A DNA stretch of 34,102 bases from Paludisphaera rhizosphaerae (GCF_011065895.1 NZ_JAALCR010000049.1:1-34102), one strand, 5' to 3'. Positions 15,710 through 23,549 are shown, counted from the stretch's first letter. Notes: a model not told the origin generated them from the letters alone. Numbers and translations are program-made.

Positions 15710-16795
15710 ATGCGAGACCTGATGCGGCGGCTGATCGAGTCCCTGGAGACGGGCCGTGAAGTCCTGCTTTGTCGCGTCGTGGCGACGCGAGGCTCAACCC
15801 CCCAGAAGGCCGGCGCCGCCATGCTTCTGACCCCCGACGGCGGCCAGATCGGCACGCTGGGCGGTGGCTGTGTCGAGGACGAGGTCAAACGCAAGGCGGC
15901 CGGTCGAATCGGCCGCGACGGGGCTGAGCTTTATAGCTTCGTCCTCAACCACGACTACGCCTGGGCCGACGGCCTGATCTGCGGCGGCAAGATGGTCATC
16001 CTGGCCGAATGCCCCCGCGGACCGAACCATCTCGCCTATCACCGGGCCTATCTGAGCCTGCTCGACGCTGGTCTCGGCTTCACGGAGGCCGTCGTCCTGG
16101 ACCCGGAGAAGGCCGGTGCGTCGGCGGTCGGCGATCGGTTCCTCTTCGACCACGACGGTTCCCTGATCGCCTCGCTCGACGACAGCGAGCCCCCGGCCGC
16201 ACTCGTCGCGGGCCTGCCTCCTCTCGGCCATCGGCCCCGGCCCTCGGAGGCTGCGGGCGTGGCCTACCTGCCGACGACGCCGCGCGTCCGGCTGATCGTG
16301 ATCGGCGCGGGGCACGTCGGCCAGGCGGTAGCCGAAATGGCGGCCCGCGTCGACTTCGACGTCTGGGTCGTCGACGACCGCGCCCAGTACGCCAACCGCG
16401 AGCGGTTCCCAACAGCCCGCCGGCTGGTCGTCGGTCCGATGGCCATCGTCCTCCCCGAGTTGGAAGTCACGCCCCACACCTTCGTCGTGATCGTCACCCG
16501 AGGTCACGGGCACGACCAGGAAGCCCTTCAGCACATGGCGCCGACCGCCGCCTCATACGTCGGCCTGATCGGCAGCAAGCGAAAGATCCGGCTGATCTTC
16601 GACGCTCTCCTGGACGCCGGGCTTTCCGAGGAGACCCTGGCCCGCGTATCAGCCCCGGTGGGTCTGGATATCGGGTCGGAGAGCGTGGATGAGATCGCCG
16701 TGAGCATCGTGGCCGAGTTGATCGCCCGGCGCAACCTGGGTGCGGCCGCCTCCCAGGCGGCCGGCGAGAGCGCTCGAGTGCTTGAGACTCGGTGA
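15710..16795 (+). CDS. XdhC/CoxI-family molybdenum hydroxylase maturation factor
   Basis: A 361-residue cytoplasmic protein. The N-terminal XdhC/CoxI domain has RGSTPQKAGAAMLLTPDG, IGTLGGGCVEDEV and LICGGKMVILAE. The C-terminal Rossmann domain has RLIVIGAGHVGQAVAEMA, TRGHGHDQEAL, YVGLIGSKRKI and PVGLDIGSESVDEIAVSI. Relatives (XdhC, PaoD) bind the sulfurated molybdenum cofactor and insert it into the large subunit. The client is probably the hydroxylase encoded at 9946-13738. Unusually the gene is separated from it by two secreted-protein genes and at least one terminator, so it is expressed separately. GAAGGG lies about 11 nt upstream of the ATG. Confidence 0.9.
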   Translation: MRDLMRRLIESLETGREVLLCRVVATRGSTPQKAGAAMLLTPDGGQIGTLGGGCVEDEVKRKAAGRIGRDGAELYSFVLNHDYAWADGLICGGKMVILAECPRGPNHLAYHRAYLSLLDAGLGFTEAVVLDPEKAGASAVGDRFLFDHDGSLIASLDDSEPPAALVAGLPPLGHRPRPSEAAGVAYLPTTPRVRLIVIGAGHVGQAVAEMAARVDFDVWVVDDRAQYANRERFPTARRLVVGPMAIVLPELEVTPHTFVVIVTRGHGHDQEALQHMAPTAASYVGLIGSKRKIRLIFDALLDAGLSEETLARVSAPVGLDIGSESVDEIAVSIVAELIARRNLGAAASQAAGESARVLETR

Positions 16796-16813
16796 TCGGA
16801 AGGAAGTCGCACG

Positions 16814-17581
16814 ATGCCGTCGAACGAGATCGAGGAGGAATTCGGCGTCCCTATTCCGGGACGGATCCTTCCCGCCGATCAGTGGGCGCGAACGGCCGTC
16901 AAGCGGCTGCCGGAAACGGGCCCGCTCAACTTCGCCGAGGTCTTTGGAAGGGTCGCGCCGTTGGTCCTCGACCTTGGCTGCGGCAACGGCCGGTCCACCT
17001 TGCTGAGCGCTCTGGCGCGTCCCGACGTCGACCACTTCGCCATCGACGTCCTCCCGGTCGTCATTCGCTACGCCACCCGTCGCGGCAATCAACGCGGGCT
17101 CTCCAACGTCCGGTTCGCGGTGAAGGACGCCGAGACCTTCGTGAGCCGCTACGTCGGCGACGCCGCCGCGACAGAGATCCACCTGTATCATCCCCAGCCC
17201 TATCACGATTCACGGCAGGCGCACCGACGGCTGGTGACCCCGCGATTCGCCGCCGACGTTCACCGAACCCTCGCCCCTGGCGGCCTGTTCGTGATCCAGA
17301 CGGACAACCCGGACTACTGGGCCTATATCACCCGCCTGCTCCCGCACTTCTTCAGCTTTGAGGAACATCCGGCCCCCTGGCCCGACAGCCCCCGCGGCCG
17401 CACCCGTCGCGAGATCATCGCCCTTCAGCGCGGGCTGAGGGTGTTTCGCGGCCTCGCCCGAAGGCGAGACGAGGTCGATCCCGCCCAGGCGCTGGAGATC
17501 GCGAGCAAACTCCCCTCCCCGACCTTCCGCAGCCGAGGCCCCTGGTGCGACCTCGATCGCCTGGAAAGGGAATCGTCCTGA
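16814..17581 (+). CDS. trmB: TrmB-like tRNA (guanine-N7)-methyltransferase
   Basis: A 255-residue Rossmann methyltransferase. The SAM-binding motif I is LVLDLGCGNGRSTLLSAL (about 51-68), followed by DHFAIDV. The TrmB signature region is EIHLYHPQPYHDSRQAHRRL (about 122-141) with PGGLFVIQTDNPDYW. TrmB forms m7G46 in the variable loop of tRNAs using SAM. The signature is diverged from the classical DPWPKKRHxKRR form, but the layout is kept. AAGGAAG lies 7 nt before the ATG, and the start is 18 nt after the xdhC-type gene, so the two may be co-transcribed. It faces the DUF1328 gene convergently across a hairpin. Confidence 0.8.
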   Translation: MPSNEIEEEFGVPIPGRILPADQWARTAVKRLPETGPLNFAEVFGRVAPLVLDLGCGNGRSTLLSALARPDVDHFAIDVLPVVIRYATRRGNQRGLSNVRFAVKDAETFVSRYVGDAAATEIHLYHPQPYHDSRQAHRRLVTPRFAADVHRTLAPGGLFVIQTDNPDYWAYITRLLPHFFSFEEHPAPWPDSPRGRTRREIIALQRGLRVFRGLARRRDEVDPAQALEIASKLPSPTFRSRGPWCDLDRLERESS

Positions 17582-17593
17582 GTTCAGCGCAAG

Positions 17594-17623
17594 CGAACGG
17601 TCGACCCGAAGGCCGACCGTTCG
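17594..17623. terminator. Bidirectional hairpin between convergent genes
   Basis: CGAACGGTCG (17594-17603) pairs exactly with CGACCGTTCG (17614-17623), loop 10 nt, placed between the trmB stop (17581) and the DUF1328 stop (17655). Confidence 0.6.
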
Positions 17624-17654
17624 ATGTTCGGAAAGGTCGTCGTCTCGTCGTCGA

Positions 17655-17828
17655 CTATGTCACCTTACGAGCCGCCGCAACTCCAATGGCTATGGCGGCG
17701 ATGAACATGACGGCGAAGACCAGGGCGATGAACTTGGCGATGTCGGCCGATGCGTTGCTCACGCCGTAGAAGCCGAACGCCGCCGCCAGCATTGAGATCA
17801 CGGCGAACAGAATAGCCAGGCGTATCAT
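17655..17828 (-). CDS. DUF1328 small membrane protein
   Basis: A 57-residue protein, below many length cut-offs. It reads MIRLAILFAVISMLAAAFGF, then GVSNASADIAKFIALVFAV and MFIAAIAIGVAAARKVT: two hydrophobic helices with a short polar turn, the DUF1328/YtjA pattern. Family members are stress-associated inner-membrane peptides of unknown mechanism. AAGGAG sits 8 nt before the ATG. The CsbD-like gene lies 80 nt upstream on the same strand with a hairpin between, so they may form a stress-responsive pair. Confidence 0.85.
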   Translation of the reverse strand: MIRLAILFAVISMLAAAFGFYGVSNASADIAKFIALVFAVMFIAAIAIGVAAARKVT

Positions 17829-17836
17829 GATCGCAG

Positions 17837-17842
17837 CTCCTT
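17837..17842 (-). promoter_or_regulatory. Ribosome binding site AAGGAG of DUF1328 gene
   Basis: Perfect Shine-Dalgarno with 8-nt spacing. It supports the reality of the 57-codon gene. Confidence 0.7.
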
Positions 17843-17848
17843 GTCGTC

Positions 17849-17874
17849 AGGAGGACGGTTCCAGCCGCCCTCCT
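17849..17874 (-). terminator. Hairpin between CsbD-like and DUF1328 genes
   Basis: AGGAGGACGG (17849-17858) pairs with CCGCCCTCCT (17865-17874) with one mismatch and a 6-nt loop. It may attenuate read-through or be a partial terminator. Confidence 0.4.
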
Positions 17875-17908
17875 CGACTCGAGGAACGGCCTGGAGGCTG
17901 CTCGACGA

Positions 17909-18394
17909 TCAGAAGTAACGACGCCGCGGCTCGGGCTGGTGGGCCAGGCTGCTGGTGTAGCCCGCAATGATCCCGGCGAGGAAGCCGACGCCGAAGGCTG
18001 CGGCGACCCACTGGACCGGGTTGCGGACGACCATCTCGCGGGCCTGCCCGTACTGTTCGCCCATGACCGCCTGCGCGTGGCTGAACTGGGCCCCGGCCTG
18101 GTCGCTGATCTTGCCGTAGCTGTCGCGGAGCCGGTTGGTGGCGTGGCTGGCGGCCTGGCCGACCGTCTCGACGGCGTTGGAGAGCATCGAGGAGCCTTCA
18201 GCCAGCAGCGTATCCAGATACTTCTCGATCTGGTCGCGCTTCTCACCGGTCCGTTCCTGGATGCGGCCGATGAGTTGGTCGACGTTGCCGTTGGTCCAGC
18301 GGAGGTCGTCGTCGCTGAGCTGGGCCCACTTCTTCTTCACTTCGCCCTTGAGCTGGTTCCACTGACCCTGCAGGTTCTGGAGGTTGACGGCCAT
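17909..18394 (-). CDS. CsbD-like stress protein with C-terminal DUF883-type membrane segment
   Basis: A 161-residue protein. Residues about 1-60 are CsbD-like (LQGQWNQLKGEVKKKWAQL, IGRIQERTGEKRDQIEKYLD). Residues 61-120 form an amphipathic helical region rich in Ala/Gln/Ser. Residues about 122-148 (RNPVQWVAAAFGVGFLAGI) are a GxxxG-containing membrane anchor as in ElaB/YqjD proteins, followed by a basic tail. CsbD proteins are general-stress proteins; YqjD-like anchors bring ribosomes to the membrane in E. coli. Its role here is inferred only as stress/envelope-related. The start at 18394 has AGGGGA 7-8 nt before it; a longer frame from 18430 lacks this. Confidence 0.8.
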   Translation of the reverse strand: MAVNLQNLQGQWNQLKGEVKKKWAQLSDDDLRWTNGNVDQLIGRIQERTGEKRDQIEKYLDTLLAEGSSMLSNAVETVGQAASHATNRLRDSYGKISDQAGAQFSHAQAVMGEQYGQAREMVVRNPVQWVAAAFGVGFLAGIIAGYTSSLAHQPEPRRRYF

Positions 18395-18726
18395 TGGTTC
18401 ATTCCCCTTTGAGTTGAAGACCCGGGCCATTCGTCAGCGAGACCGGCCCGAATTCCTTGGATTCCCGATGTCGAGTCCTCGATCGAAACACGACCCGGAC
18501 TCGTCCAGCCAGGCGTCCAGTGGCCCTGGCGGTCGGAAGAATGAAATCGCAATCGCCGTGCCATTCGCTCCAGGGAACTCAGCGAGGGCCAAGGCCGGTA
18601 GACTGGGTCGAGACCCAGCCCGCGCGAGCCTCAGCACCTCAAGGTCGGCTCGAAGACCAGCCTACCAAAGACCGACTCATCGCGAAGCCAACTGCCCAAC
18701 AATGGGAACCGTAATCGCGGACCCTC
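18395..18726. other. Intergenic region with one palindrome
   Basis: This lies between the CsbD-like start (18394) and the sufU stop (18727). It contains a 7-bp inverted repeat CTGGGTC-GA-GACCCAG (18603-18618), possibly a sufU-side terminator or an operator of the CsbD-like gene. No convincing gene was seen; open frames of 67-123 codons here give no recognisable protein. Confidence 0.4.
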
Positions 18727-19113
18727 TCAGACCGGGGCGGGGTCGCGGCGCTTGAGAGCCTGCTGGACGGCCTTCCAGCCCAGGAGGCCGCACTTCATAC
18801 GGGTGGGGGTCAGGGGCATTCCCAGGAGTTTGACCACGTCGACCGGCGTGATCTTCAGGGCGTCGTCGACGCTCGCCCCTTCGAGGTGCTCGGCCAGCAG
18901 GGACGTCGCCGCCTGGCTGATGACGCATCCCTTGCCGTCGAAACGGACTTCCTTGATCCGATCGTCGTCCCCCAGCGTCAGCTCAACGTGGATCTGGTCG
19001 CCGCAAAGCGGGTTGTCCAGGTCGCATGCGCAGTCGGGGCGCTCGAGCCGTCCGCGGTAGGGGGACGAATAGTAGTGGTCGAGAATCTCTTCGCGGTAGA
19101 GCGGGTCGTCCAT
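18727..19113 (-). CDS. sufU: SufU iron-sulfur cluster scaffold/sulfur acceptor
   Basis: A 128-residue protein starting MDDPLYREEILDHYYSSPYR. Conserved ligands are present: C37 and D39 (NPLCGDQI), C63 (GKGCVISQA) and C108 (MKCGLLGW). These form the zinc or cluster site of SufU, which accepts persulfide sulfur from SufS. The length matches a short SufU; it has the IscU-like fold. AAGGA lies 8 nt before the ATG. It starts 25 nt after sufS ends, so they are one transcript. A longer open frame reaching 19416 is only read-through antisense-like extension inside sufS. Confidence 0.92.
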   Translation of the reverse strand: MDDPLYREEILDHYYSSPYRGRLERPDCACDLDNPLCGDQIHVELTLGDDDRIKEVRFDGKGCVISQAATSLLAEHLEGASVDDALKITPVDVVKLLGMPLTPTRMKCGLLGWKAVQQALKRRDPAPV

Positions 19114-19138
19114 CGGCGGTTCCTTGGCGACGCAGGGG

Positions 19139-20425
19139 TCAGCGACGCCGGAGCAAGGTCTTGATCGAGCCGAGTGCGGCGGCCAGGTGGTCGATCTCCC
19201 CAACCGTATTGTACAGGGCGAAGCTCGCCCGCGCGGAGGCCGGAATCCCCAGCTTCGTATGCAGCGGCATGGCGCAGTGGTGGCCGGCACGAACCGCGAT
19301 CCCCGAGCGATCCAGCAGGTGCGAGAGGTCGTGCGGGTGTGTGCCGTCGACCGTGAAACCCACGATCGGCCCTTTCCCCTCCGTCGACGACGGCCCCAGA
19401 ATCCGGAGCCCCTCAACGGCTCCCAGCACCTCGTGGGCGTGGTTCAGCAGCGTCCGCTCGTGGCGGGCGACGGCCTCGGCGTCGAGCGACTCGATGTAGT
19501 CGACCGCCGCCCCCAGGCCGATCACCTCGGCGATGGCCGGCGTGCCGGCCTCGAACTTGTCCGGCAGCTCGTTCCAGACGGCCCGATGCCGCTCAACCCT
19601 CAACACCATGTTGCCGCCGCCGAGGACCGGCTCCATGGCTTCCAATAGCTCCCGCTTGCCGTAGAGCACGCCCACGCCCGTCGGCCCGAAGACCTTGTGG
19701 GACGAGAACGCGGCGAAGTCGACGTCGAGGGCCGCCACGTCCAGCCGCTCATGCGCCAGGCTTTGCGCGGCGTCGATCAGGACCCGAGCCCCCCGCTCGC
19801 GAGCCCGCCGGGCGATCTCCTCGATCGGCGGCCGGATCCCCGTGACGTTCGACATGCCCGTGGTCGCGACCATCCGCACCCGGCCGTCCTCGAACAGCCG
19901 GTCGAAGGCGTCGAGGCCGTACTCCAGGTCGTCGGCCAGCTCGACGTAACGCAGTTCGGCCCCGGTCTCGGCGGCGATCAACTGCCAGGGGACGAGGTTC
20001 GCGTGGTGCTCCAACTCGCTGACGACGATCGCATCGCCCGGCCGAAGCGCCATCTTGCCCCAGGAACGGGCGACGATGTTGATCGACTCCGTCGTCCCCC
20101 GGGTGAAAATCACCTGCGCCGGATCGTCGACTCCCAGGTGCCTCGCGACCTTGCCCCGGGCGTCTTCAAACGCCTCGGTCGCCCGCTCGCTCAGGACGTG
20201 CAGGCCGCGATGGACGTTGGCCGGGTAGTCGGCCATGCACTCACGGACGGCCTCGACCACCGACCGAGGTTTGAGCGCCGTGGCCGCCGAGTCGAAGTAC
20301 CGCAGCGGAACGCCGGGACGCACCTCCTCGCCCAGAGGCGGGAAGTCGGCCCGCACCCGGTCCACGTCGAATCTCTGCACCCGCCCCGTCGTCGCTTCCG
20401 CCATCCCCGCCCCCAGACGTTGCAT
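19139..20425 (-). CDS. sufS: SufS group II cysteine desulfurase
   Basis: A 428-residue PLP enzyme, usual length for SufS. It makes alanine and enzyme-bound persulfide from cysteine for Fe-S cluster assembly. Visible motifs: LRYFDSAATALKP (N-terminal substrate region), TRGTTESINIVA, ELEHHANLVPW, DAAQSLAHERLDV, the PLP lysine in SSHKVFGPTG (K244), and the catalytic loop Cys in AGHHCAMPLH (C384). The ATG at 20425 is chosen; AGGGA lies 9-10 nt upstream and a promoter sits 28 nt before it. An alternative downstream ATG is at 20404. It is followed by sufU on the same strand. Other suf genes are not in the window. Confidence 0.93.
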   Translation of the reverse strand: MQRLGAGMAEATTGRVQRFDVDRVRADFPPLGEEVRPGVPLRYFDSAATALKPRSVVEAVRECMADYPANVHRGLHVLSERATEAFEDARGKVARHLGVDDPAQVIFTRGTTESINIVARSWGKMALRPGDAIVVSELEHHANLVPWQLIAAETGAELRYVELADDLEYGLDAFDRLFEDGRVRMVATTGMSNVTGIRPPIEEIARRARERGARVLIDAAQSLAHERLDVAALDVDFAAFSSHKVFGPTGVGVLYGKRELLEAMEPVLGGGNMVLRVERHRAVWNELPDKFEAGTPAIAEVIGLGAAVDYIESLDAEAVARHERTLLNHAHEVLGAVEGLRILGPSSTEGKGPIVGFTVDGTHPHDLSHLLDRSGIAVRAGHHCAMPLHTKLGIPASARASFALYNTVGEIDHLAAALGSIKTLLRRR

Positions 20426-20452
20426 CCTCAAAGTTCCCTGCGATCAATCGAC

Positions 20453-20482
20453 ATTCTACACACCGAGCCCAATCCTGCGCAA
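20453..20482 (-). promoter_or_regulatory. Promoter of sufS-sufU
   Basis: On the minus strand TTGCGC (20482-20477), an 18-nt spacer and TAGAAT (20458-20453) match the -35 at four and the -10 at five positions. A start near 20446 would give a leader of about 20 nt. Confidence 0.5.
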
Positions 20483-21300
20483 ACCCGCGTGTCGCGCCTT
20501 CCCCCCGAGTGCGCCCCGGCCCCCGCATCGCCGAAGGCTGGGCGGCGATCCGACCCATCAACGGCTTCGACGTTGGCTTCGTTTGCCTCGAGGATTCTCC
20601 GCCAGACCAAGCGCAACCTTCAAAATTTCAACCTGTTGCGTCCGGAAACCGCGTGGCTTCGTTCGCGCGCCTTTTGACAATCCCAGCTCTTCTCAGTGGT
20701 TGCCTTGTTCTGAATGCCGTGCCTTCCTTCACCTGTGGCCCCACCCCGGCGGCCGGCTTCCAATTTGGGTTCGATCGCTCACCGAAAACGGCCACTAGCC
20801 ACGACGCAACACCTTACTGCAAATCCATTTACTACGACTCAACGGTTTCGCTTCGTTCGTCGAAAACGAGATCCGCGAACACCGTTCAACCTGCGCGGCG
20901 CGACGCACCTGGACCTCCTCGTCTTTCAATCCAACCGAGTTTCCAAGGATCACCCGCGTTGCGGCTCACTCCGCCTAGACTCTACTCCCGGTTTGCCTTT
21001 TCTGTTCTGCGTCACGAATTCGGGCCCGCGATCAGCCGTAGCGGTTCCCCGCTCGATCGTCCTCATCGGATCGTGAACGTCTTTCAGTGCCTCACGGGAC
21101 CGTATCCGAGAGCCAGCCTCGGCCGCACGAACCTCGCAGGGGGATTTCATTTCAACCCTCGGACCCAGTTTCTGCTTTTATTTTCTGTCTCAACAGAATA
21201 AACTGCAAACACACAAACCGCCGAACGGGCGGGCCGACAATCTTCAGACCGACGAAAGATCCTCTCAAAGTCGGTGGTCGGCGTGTGGGAGACCCGAGCG
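20483..21300. other. Lower-GC intergenic region without convincing gene
   Basis: About 0.8 kb between the divergent sufS and TorD-family genes. Its base composition and codon-position pattern are visibly unlike neighbouring genes. The longest frame (plus 20509-21201) gives a Ser/Pro/Arg-rich translation with no domain, and I reject it. A small hairpin TTCTGT-ctca-ACAGAA lies at 21183-21198 in an AT-rich patch that may belong to the TorD-gene promoter. It could be decayed coding DNA or an acquired spacer. Confidence 0.4.
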
Positions 21301-22053
21301 ATGGGCGACGCGAACTGGTCCGACCTGGATGCGATCGATGCGGGGCGCGAGCGGATCTACGGCTTTCTGGGGGCCTTGTTGACGGACCCGGACGCCGGCG
21401 AGTGGGGTTGCGCGACGCTTCCGGACGAGCAGGAAGCGGCGATTCAAGCCGCCGATGCGGTGCAAGCCGCCTGGTCGATGCCGGGCTTGGACCTGCGGAG
21501 GCTGGTGATCGAGCTTTGCCAGCCGCTGGGGCATCTGAAGGCGGAGTACGATCGGTTCTTCACGAGGTCGCGACTCAACTCTCATTCGCCCCTGGAGATG
21601 GATCACCAGAGCGAGTGGCGTCGAAGACATCCGGAGGCGGTCGTCGAGGAGTTGAGACGCGAGTACGAGGCCGCCGGATGCCCGGCGCGGGAGAATCTGC
21701 CGGCACGGGCGGATCACGCGGCGAGGGAGTTGGGATTCATGGCCTGGCTGATCGCTCGATCACGGTTCGAGCGAAAAATGGCGGCGTTGGGAGCGTCCAC
21801 GGCTGAGGCCGTCCGGAGTTGTGATCTTGCCCAACGCGGGTTCTTCGGCCATCATCTCGCCGGATGGCTCCCGGAGCTCGCTGCGCAACTGCGTAGCTAC
21901 GCGGGCGGGGGGTGCATGGAGGAGTTGGGGCGGTTTTTGACCGCCTGGATCACCGTGGAACGGCATCACCTGGGCGTTCAGCCCCCCACCGTCGAGGCGA
22001 CGCCGCCGCCGGCCCGGGGACGAAGACGCAGCCCGCAACGGGTCTCGGCCTGA
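21301..22053 (+). CDS. TorD/DmsD-family molybdoenzyme chaperone
   Basis: A 250-residue all-helical cytoplasmic protein. Family features: RIYGFLGALLTDPD near the start, EYDRFFTR and SPLEMDHQSEW in the middle, and the hallmark ARADHAARELGFMAWL (P/A-x-DH-x3-EL-x-FM). Such chaperones bind the Tat signal of DMSO-reductase-family enzymes during cofactor loading. No DMSO-reductase-family enzyme is in this window; the Mo enzyme at 9946-13738 belongs to the xanthine-dehydrogenase family, which uses XdhC-type factors instead. The ATG at 21301 has GGAG 9 nt upstream; a GTG at 21274 is an alternative. The acyl-CoA dehydrogenase gene follows after 38 nt. The C-terminus is Pro/Arg-rich. Confidence 0.8.
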   Translation: MGDANWSDLDAIDAGRERIYGFLGALLTDPDAGEWGCATLPDEQEAAIQAADAVQAAWSMPGLDLRRLVIELCQPLGHLKAEYDRFFTRSRLNSHSPLEMDHQSEWRRRHPEAVVEELRREYEAAGCPARENLPARADHAARELGFMAWLIARSRFERKMAALGASTAEAVRSCDLAQRGFFGHHLAGWLPELAAQLRSYAGGGCMEELGRFLTAWITVERHHLGVQPPTVEATPPPARGRRRSPQRVSA

Positions 22054-22091
22054 GACGGCGGCCAGGCGAGGAAGGCAAGGAGGTCGGAGCG

Positions 22092-23240
22092 ATGGACTTC
22101 GGATACTCGGCGGACCAAAAGAAGTGGTACGACGCGGCCGTCGCATTCGCCCGCGAGCAGCTTGTGGATCCGGACGCCATCGCCCGCGACCAGCGCGGCG
22201 AATTCTGGCGCGAAGGCTATGAACGGTGCGCCAGGTTCGGCGCCGCGGGCCTGCCGGTCCCCGCCGAGTTCGGCGGTCAGGGCGAGGAGATTGAGACGGC
22301 CGTCGCCGCGATGGAGGGCCTCGGCTACGCCTGCCCGGACACCGGCCTCCTCTTCGCGCTGAACGCCTCGCTCTGGACGATCACGATGCCGATCCTGATG
22401 TTCGGCGACGACGCTCAGAAGAAGCGGTATCTCCCCCGCCTCTGCGACGGCCGATCGTTCGGCGCCAACGGCGCCAGCGAGCCCGAGGCCGGCTCGGACA
22501 TCTTCAGCATGAAGACCCGCGCCGAGCGTAAAGGCGACAAGTGGATCCTCAACGGCCGCAAGGTCTGGATCACCGGCGGCCCGGTCGCCGACGTCTTCCT
22601 GATCTTCGCCACCACCGACCCCACCAAGGGGGTCCTCGGCGTCACCGGCTTCCTGATCGACCGCGACACCCCGGGCTTCCACGTCGTCCGCGAGATCCCC
22701 AAGCTCGGCATGCGGACCGCGCCGATGGGCGAGTTGGTCTTCGAGGGCTGCGAACTCCCCGCCGAGGCCCTGCTGGGTCGCGAAGGCCGGGGCTCGCGGA
22801 TCTTCAATCAGGCCCTGGAATGGGAGCGGGGAGCGATCCTCGCCAGCGTCGTCGGCACGATGCAGAGGCAGGTCGACCGCTGCATTCAGCGGGCCCGCCA
22901 GCGGAAGCAGTTCGGCCAGTCGATCGGCAAGTTCCAGTCGGTCTCCAACCGGATCGTCGACATGCTGACGCGGGTTGAGACCAGCCGGTACATGGTCTAC
23001 CGCTACGCCTGGATGAAGAAGCAAGGGAAGGACGCCACCATCGCCGCGTCGATGGCCAAGCTCCACGTCTCCGAGTGCTTCGCCCAGAATAGCTTCGACG
23101 CCGTCCGGATCTTCGGCGCCCAGGGCTACACCGTCGAGGAGGGCCTGGAGCGCGACGTCCGCGACAGCACGGGCGGCGTCCTCTTCTCCGGCACCAACGA
23201 CATCCAGCGCAACATCATCGCCCAGCACCTGCGAATCTGA
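22092..23240 (+). CDS. Acyl-CoA dehydrogenase family flavoprotein
   Basis: A 382-residue FAD enzyme, normal family length. It has the N-terminal helical domain, the middle beta domain (SFGANGASEPEAGSDIFSM, KWILNGRKVWITGG) and the C-terminal domain (ERGAILASVVGTMQRQVDRC, RKQFGQSIGKFQ, RIFGAQGYTVE, FSGTNDIQRNIIAQHL). It removes two hydrogens alpha/beta to an acyl-CoA or acyl-carrier thioester. The Glu that serves as base in medium-chain enzymes (YEGT) is Ser here (S366). E245 in the LEWERG segment occupies the isovaleryl-CoA dehydrogenase-type position and is the probable base. AAGGAGG lies 8 nt before the ATG. Substrate is unknown, and secondary-metabolite carrier-protein substrates are possible. 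Confidence 0.9.
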   Translation: MDFGYSADQKKWYDAAVAFAREQLVDPDAIARDQRGEFWREGYERCARFGAAGLPVPAEFGGQGEEIETAVAAMEGLGYACPDTGLLFALNASLWTITMPILMFGDDAQKKRYLPRLCDGRSFGANGASEPEAGSDIFSMKTRAERKGDKWILNGRKVWITGGPVADVFLIFATTDPTKGVLGVTGFLIDRDTPGFHVVREIPKLGMRTAPMGELVFEGCELPAEALLGREGRGSRIFNQALEWERGAILASVVGTMQRQVDRCIQRARQRKQFGQSIGKFQSVSNRIVDMLTRVETSRYMVYRYAWMKKQGKDATIAASMAKLHVSECFAQNSFDAVRIFGAQGYTVEEGLERDVRDSTGGVLFSGTNDIQRNIIAQHLRI

Positions 23241-23549
23241 TCGACGTCCCGCCGAAAGCCGCCTCAGAAAACCCGACTCGGGCGCCATGCCCACGCTCGT
23301 CGTGGGCCTGCGATCGGCGACGGTCGCACAACAGCCCCACGCCGGTTCACGGCCACCCAAGGGTGGCCGTGACACCCAGGTCTCAATCGAGACCTTGAAA
23401 CGACTTCCGGCGATATTGATCGATTTCACGAGCCCCTGGCCGGGACCTGCGCGACGGGGTACGCTTCTTGCGGGAAGCTGTGCGTTCCGTCGCACAACGT
23501 CTCCACCACGTCACGTTCCCGCGGCCTGGACCGCGGAAGGGGGCTGATC
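23241..23549. other. Intergenic region holding three hairpins
   Basis: No gene is seen. Three perfect inverted repeats fall within 107 nt (see the next entry). An open frame over 23287-23547 has no ribosome site and no domain. Confidence 0.5.
23289..23395 (+). terminator. Cluster of three perfect hairpins after the acyl-CoA dehydrogenase gene
   Basis: Stem 1: GCCCACG/CGTGGGC (23289-23295 with 23301-23307, loop 5). Stem 2: TCACGGCCACCC/GGGTGGCCGTGA (23347-23358 with 23361-23372, loop AA). Stem 3: AGGTCTC/GAGACCT (23378-23384 with 23389-23395, loop AATC). None has a T-tract. Each could end or stabilise the upstream transcript, and stem 2 looks like a dispersed palindromic element. Confidence 0.5.

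Noticed and set aside
20760-20790. tRNA-like T-loop GGTTCGATC
   Set aside because: The flanking bases do not form a T-arm, and no acceptor or anticodon stem can be drawn.
20509-21201. 230-codon plus-strand open frame
   Set aside because: Ser/Pro/Arg-rich translation, no ribosome site, overlapping frames of similar quality and no domain.
21978-23495. 505-codon minus-strand open frame
   Set aside because: It lies antisense to the acyl-CoA dehydrogenase, whose domains, ribosome site and length are clear. Low-complexity translation.
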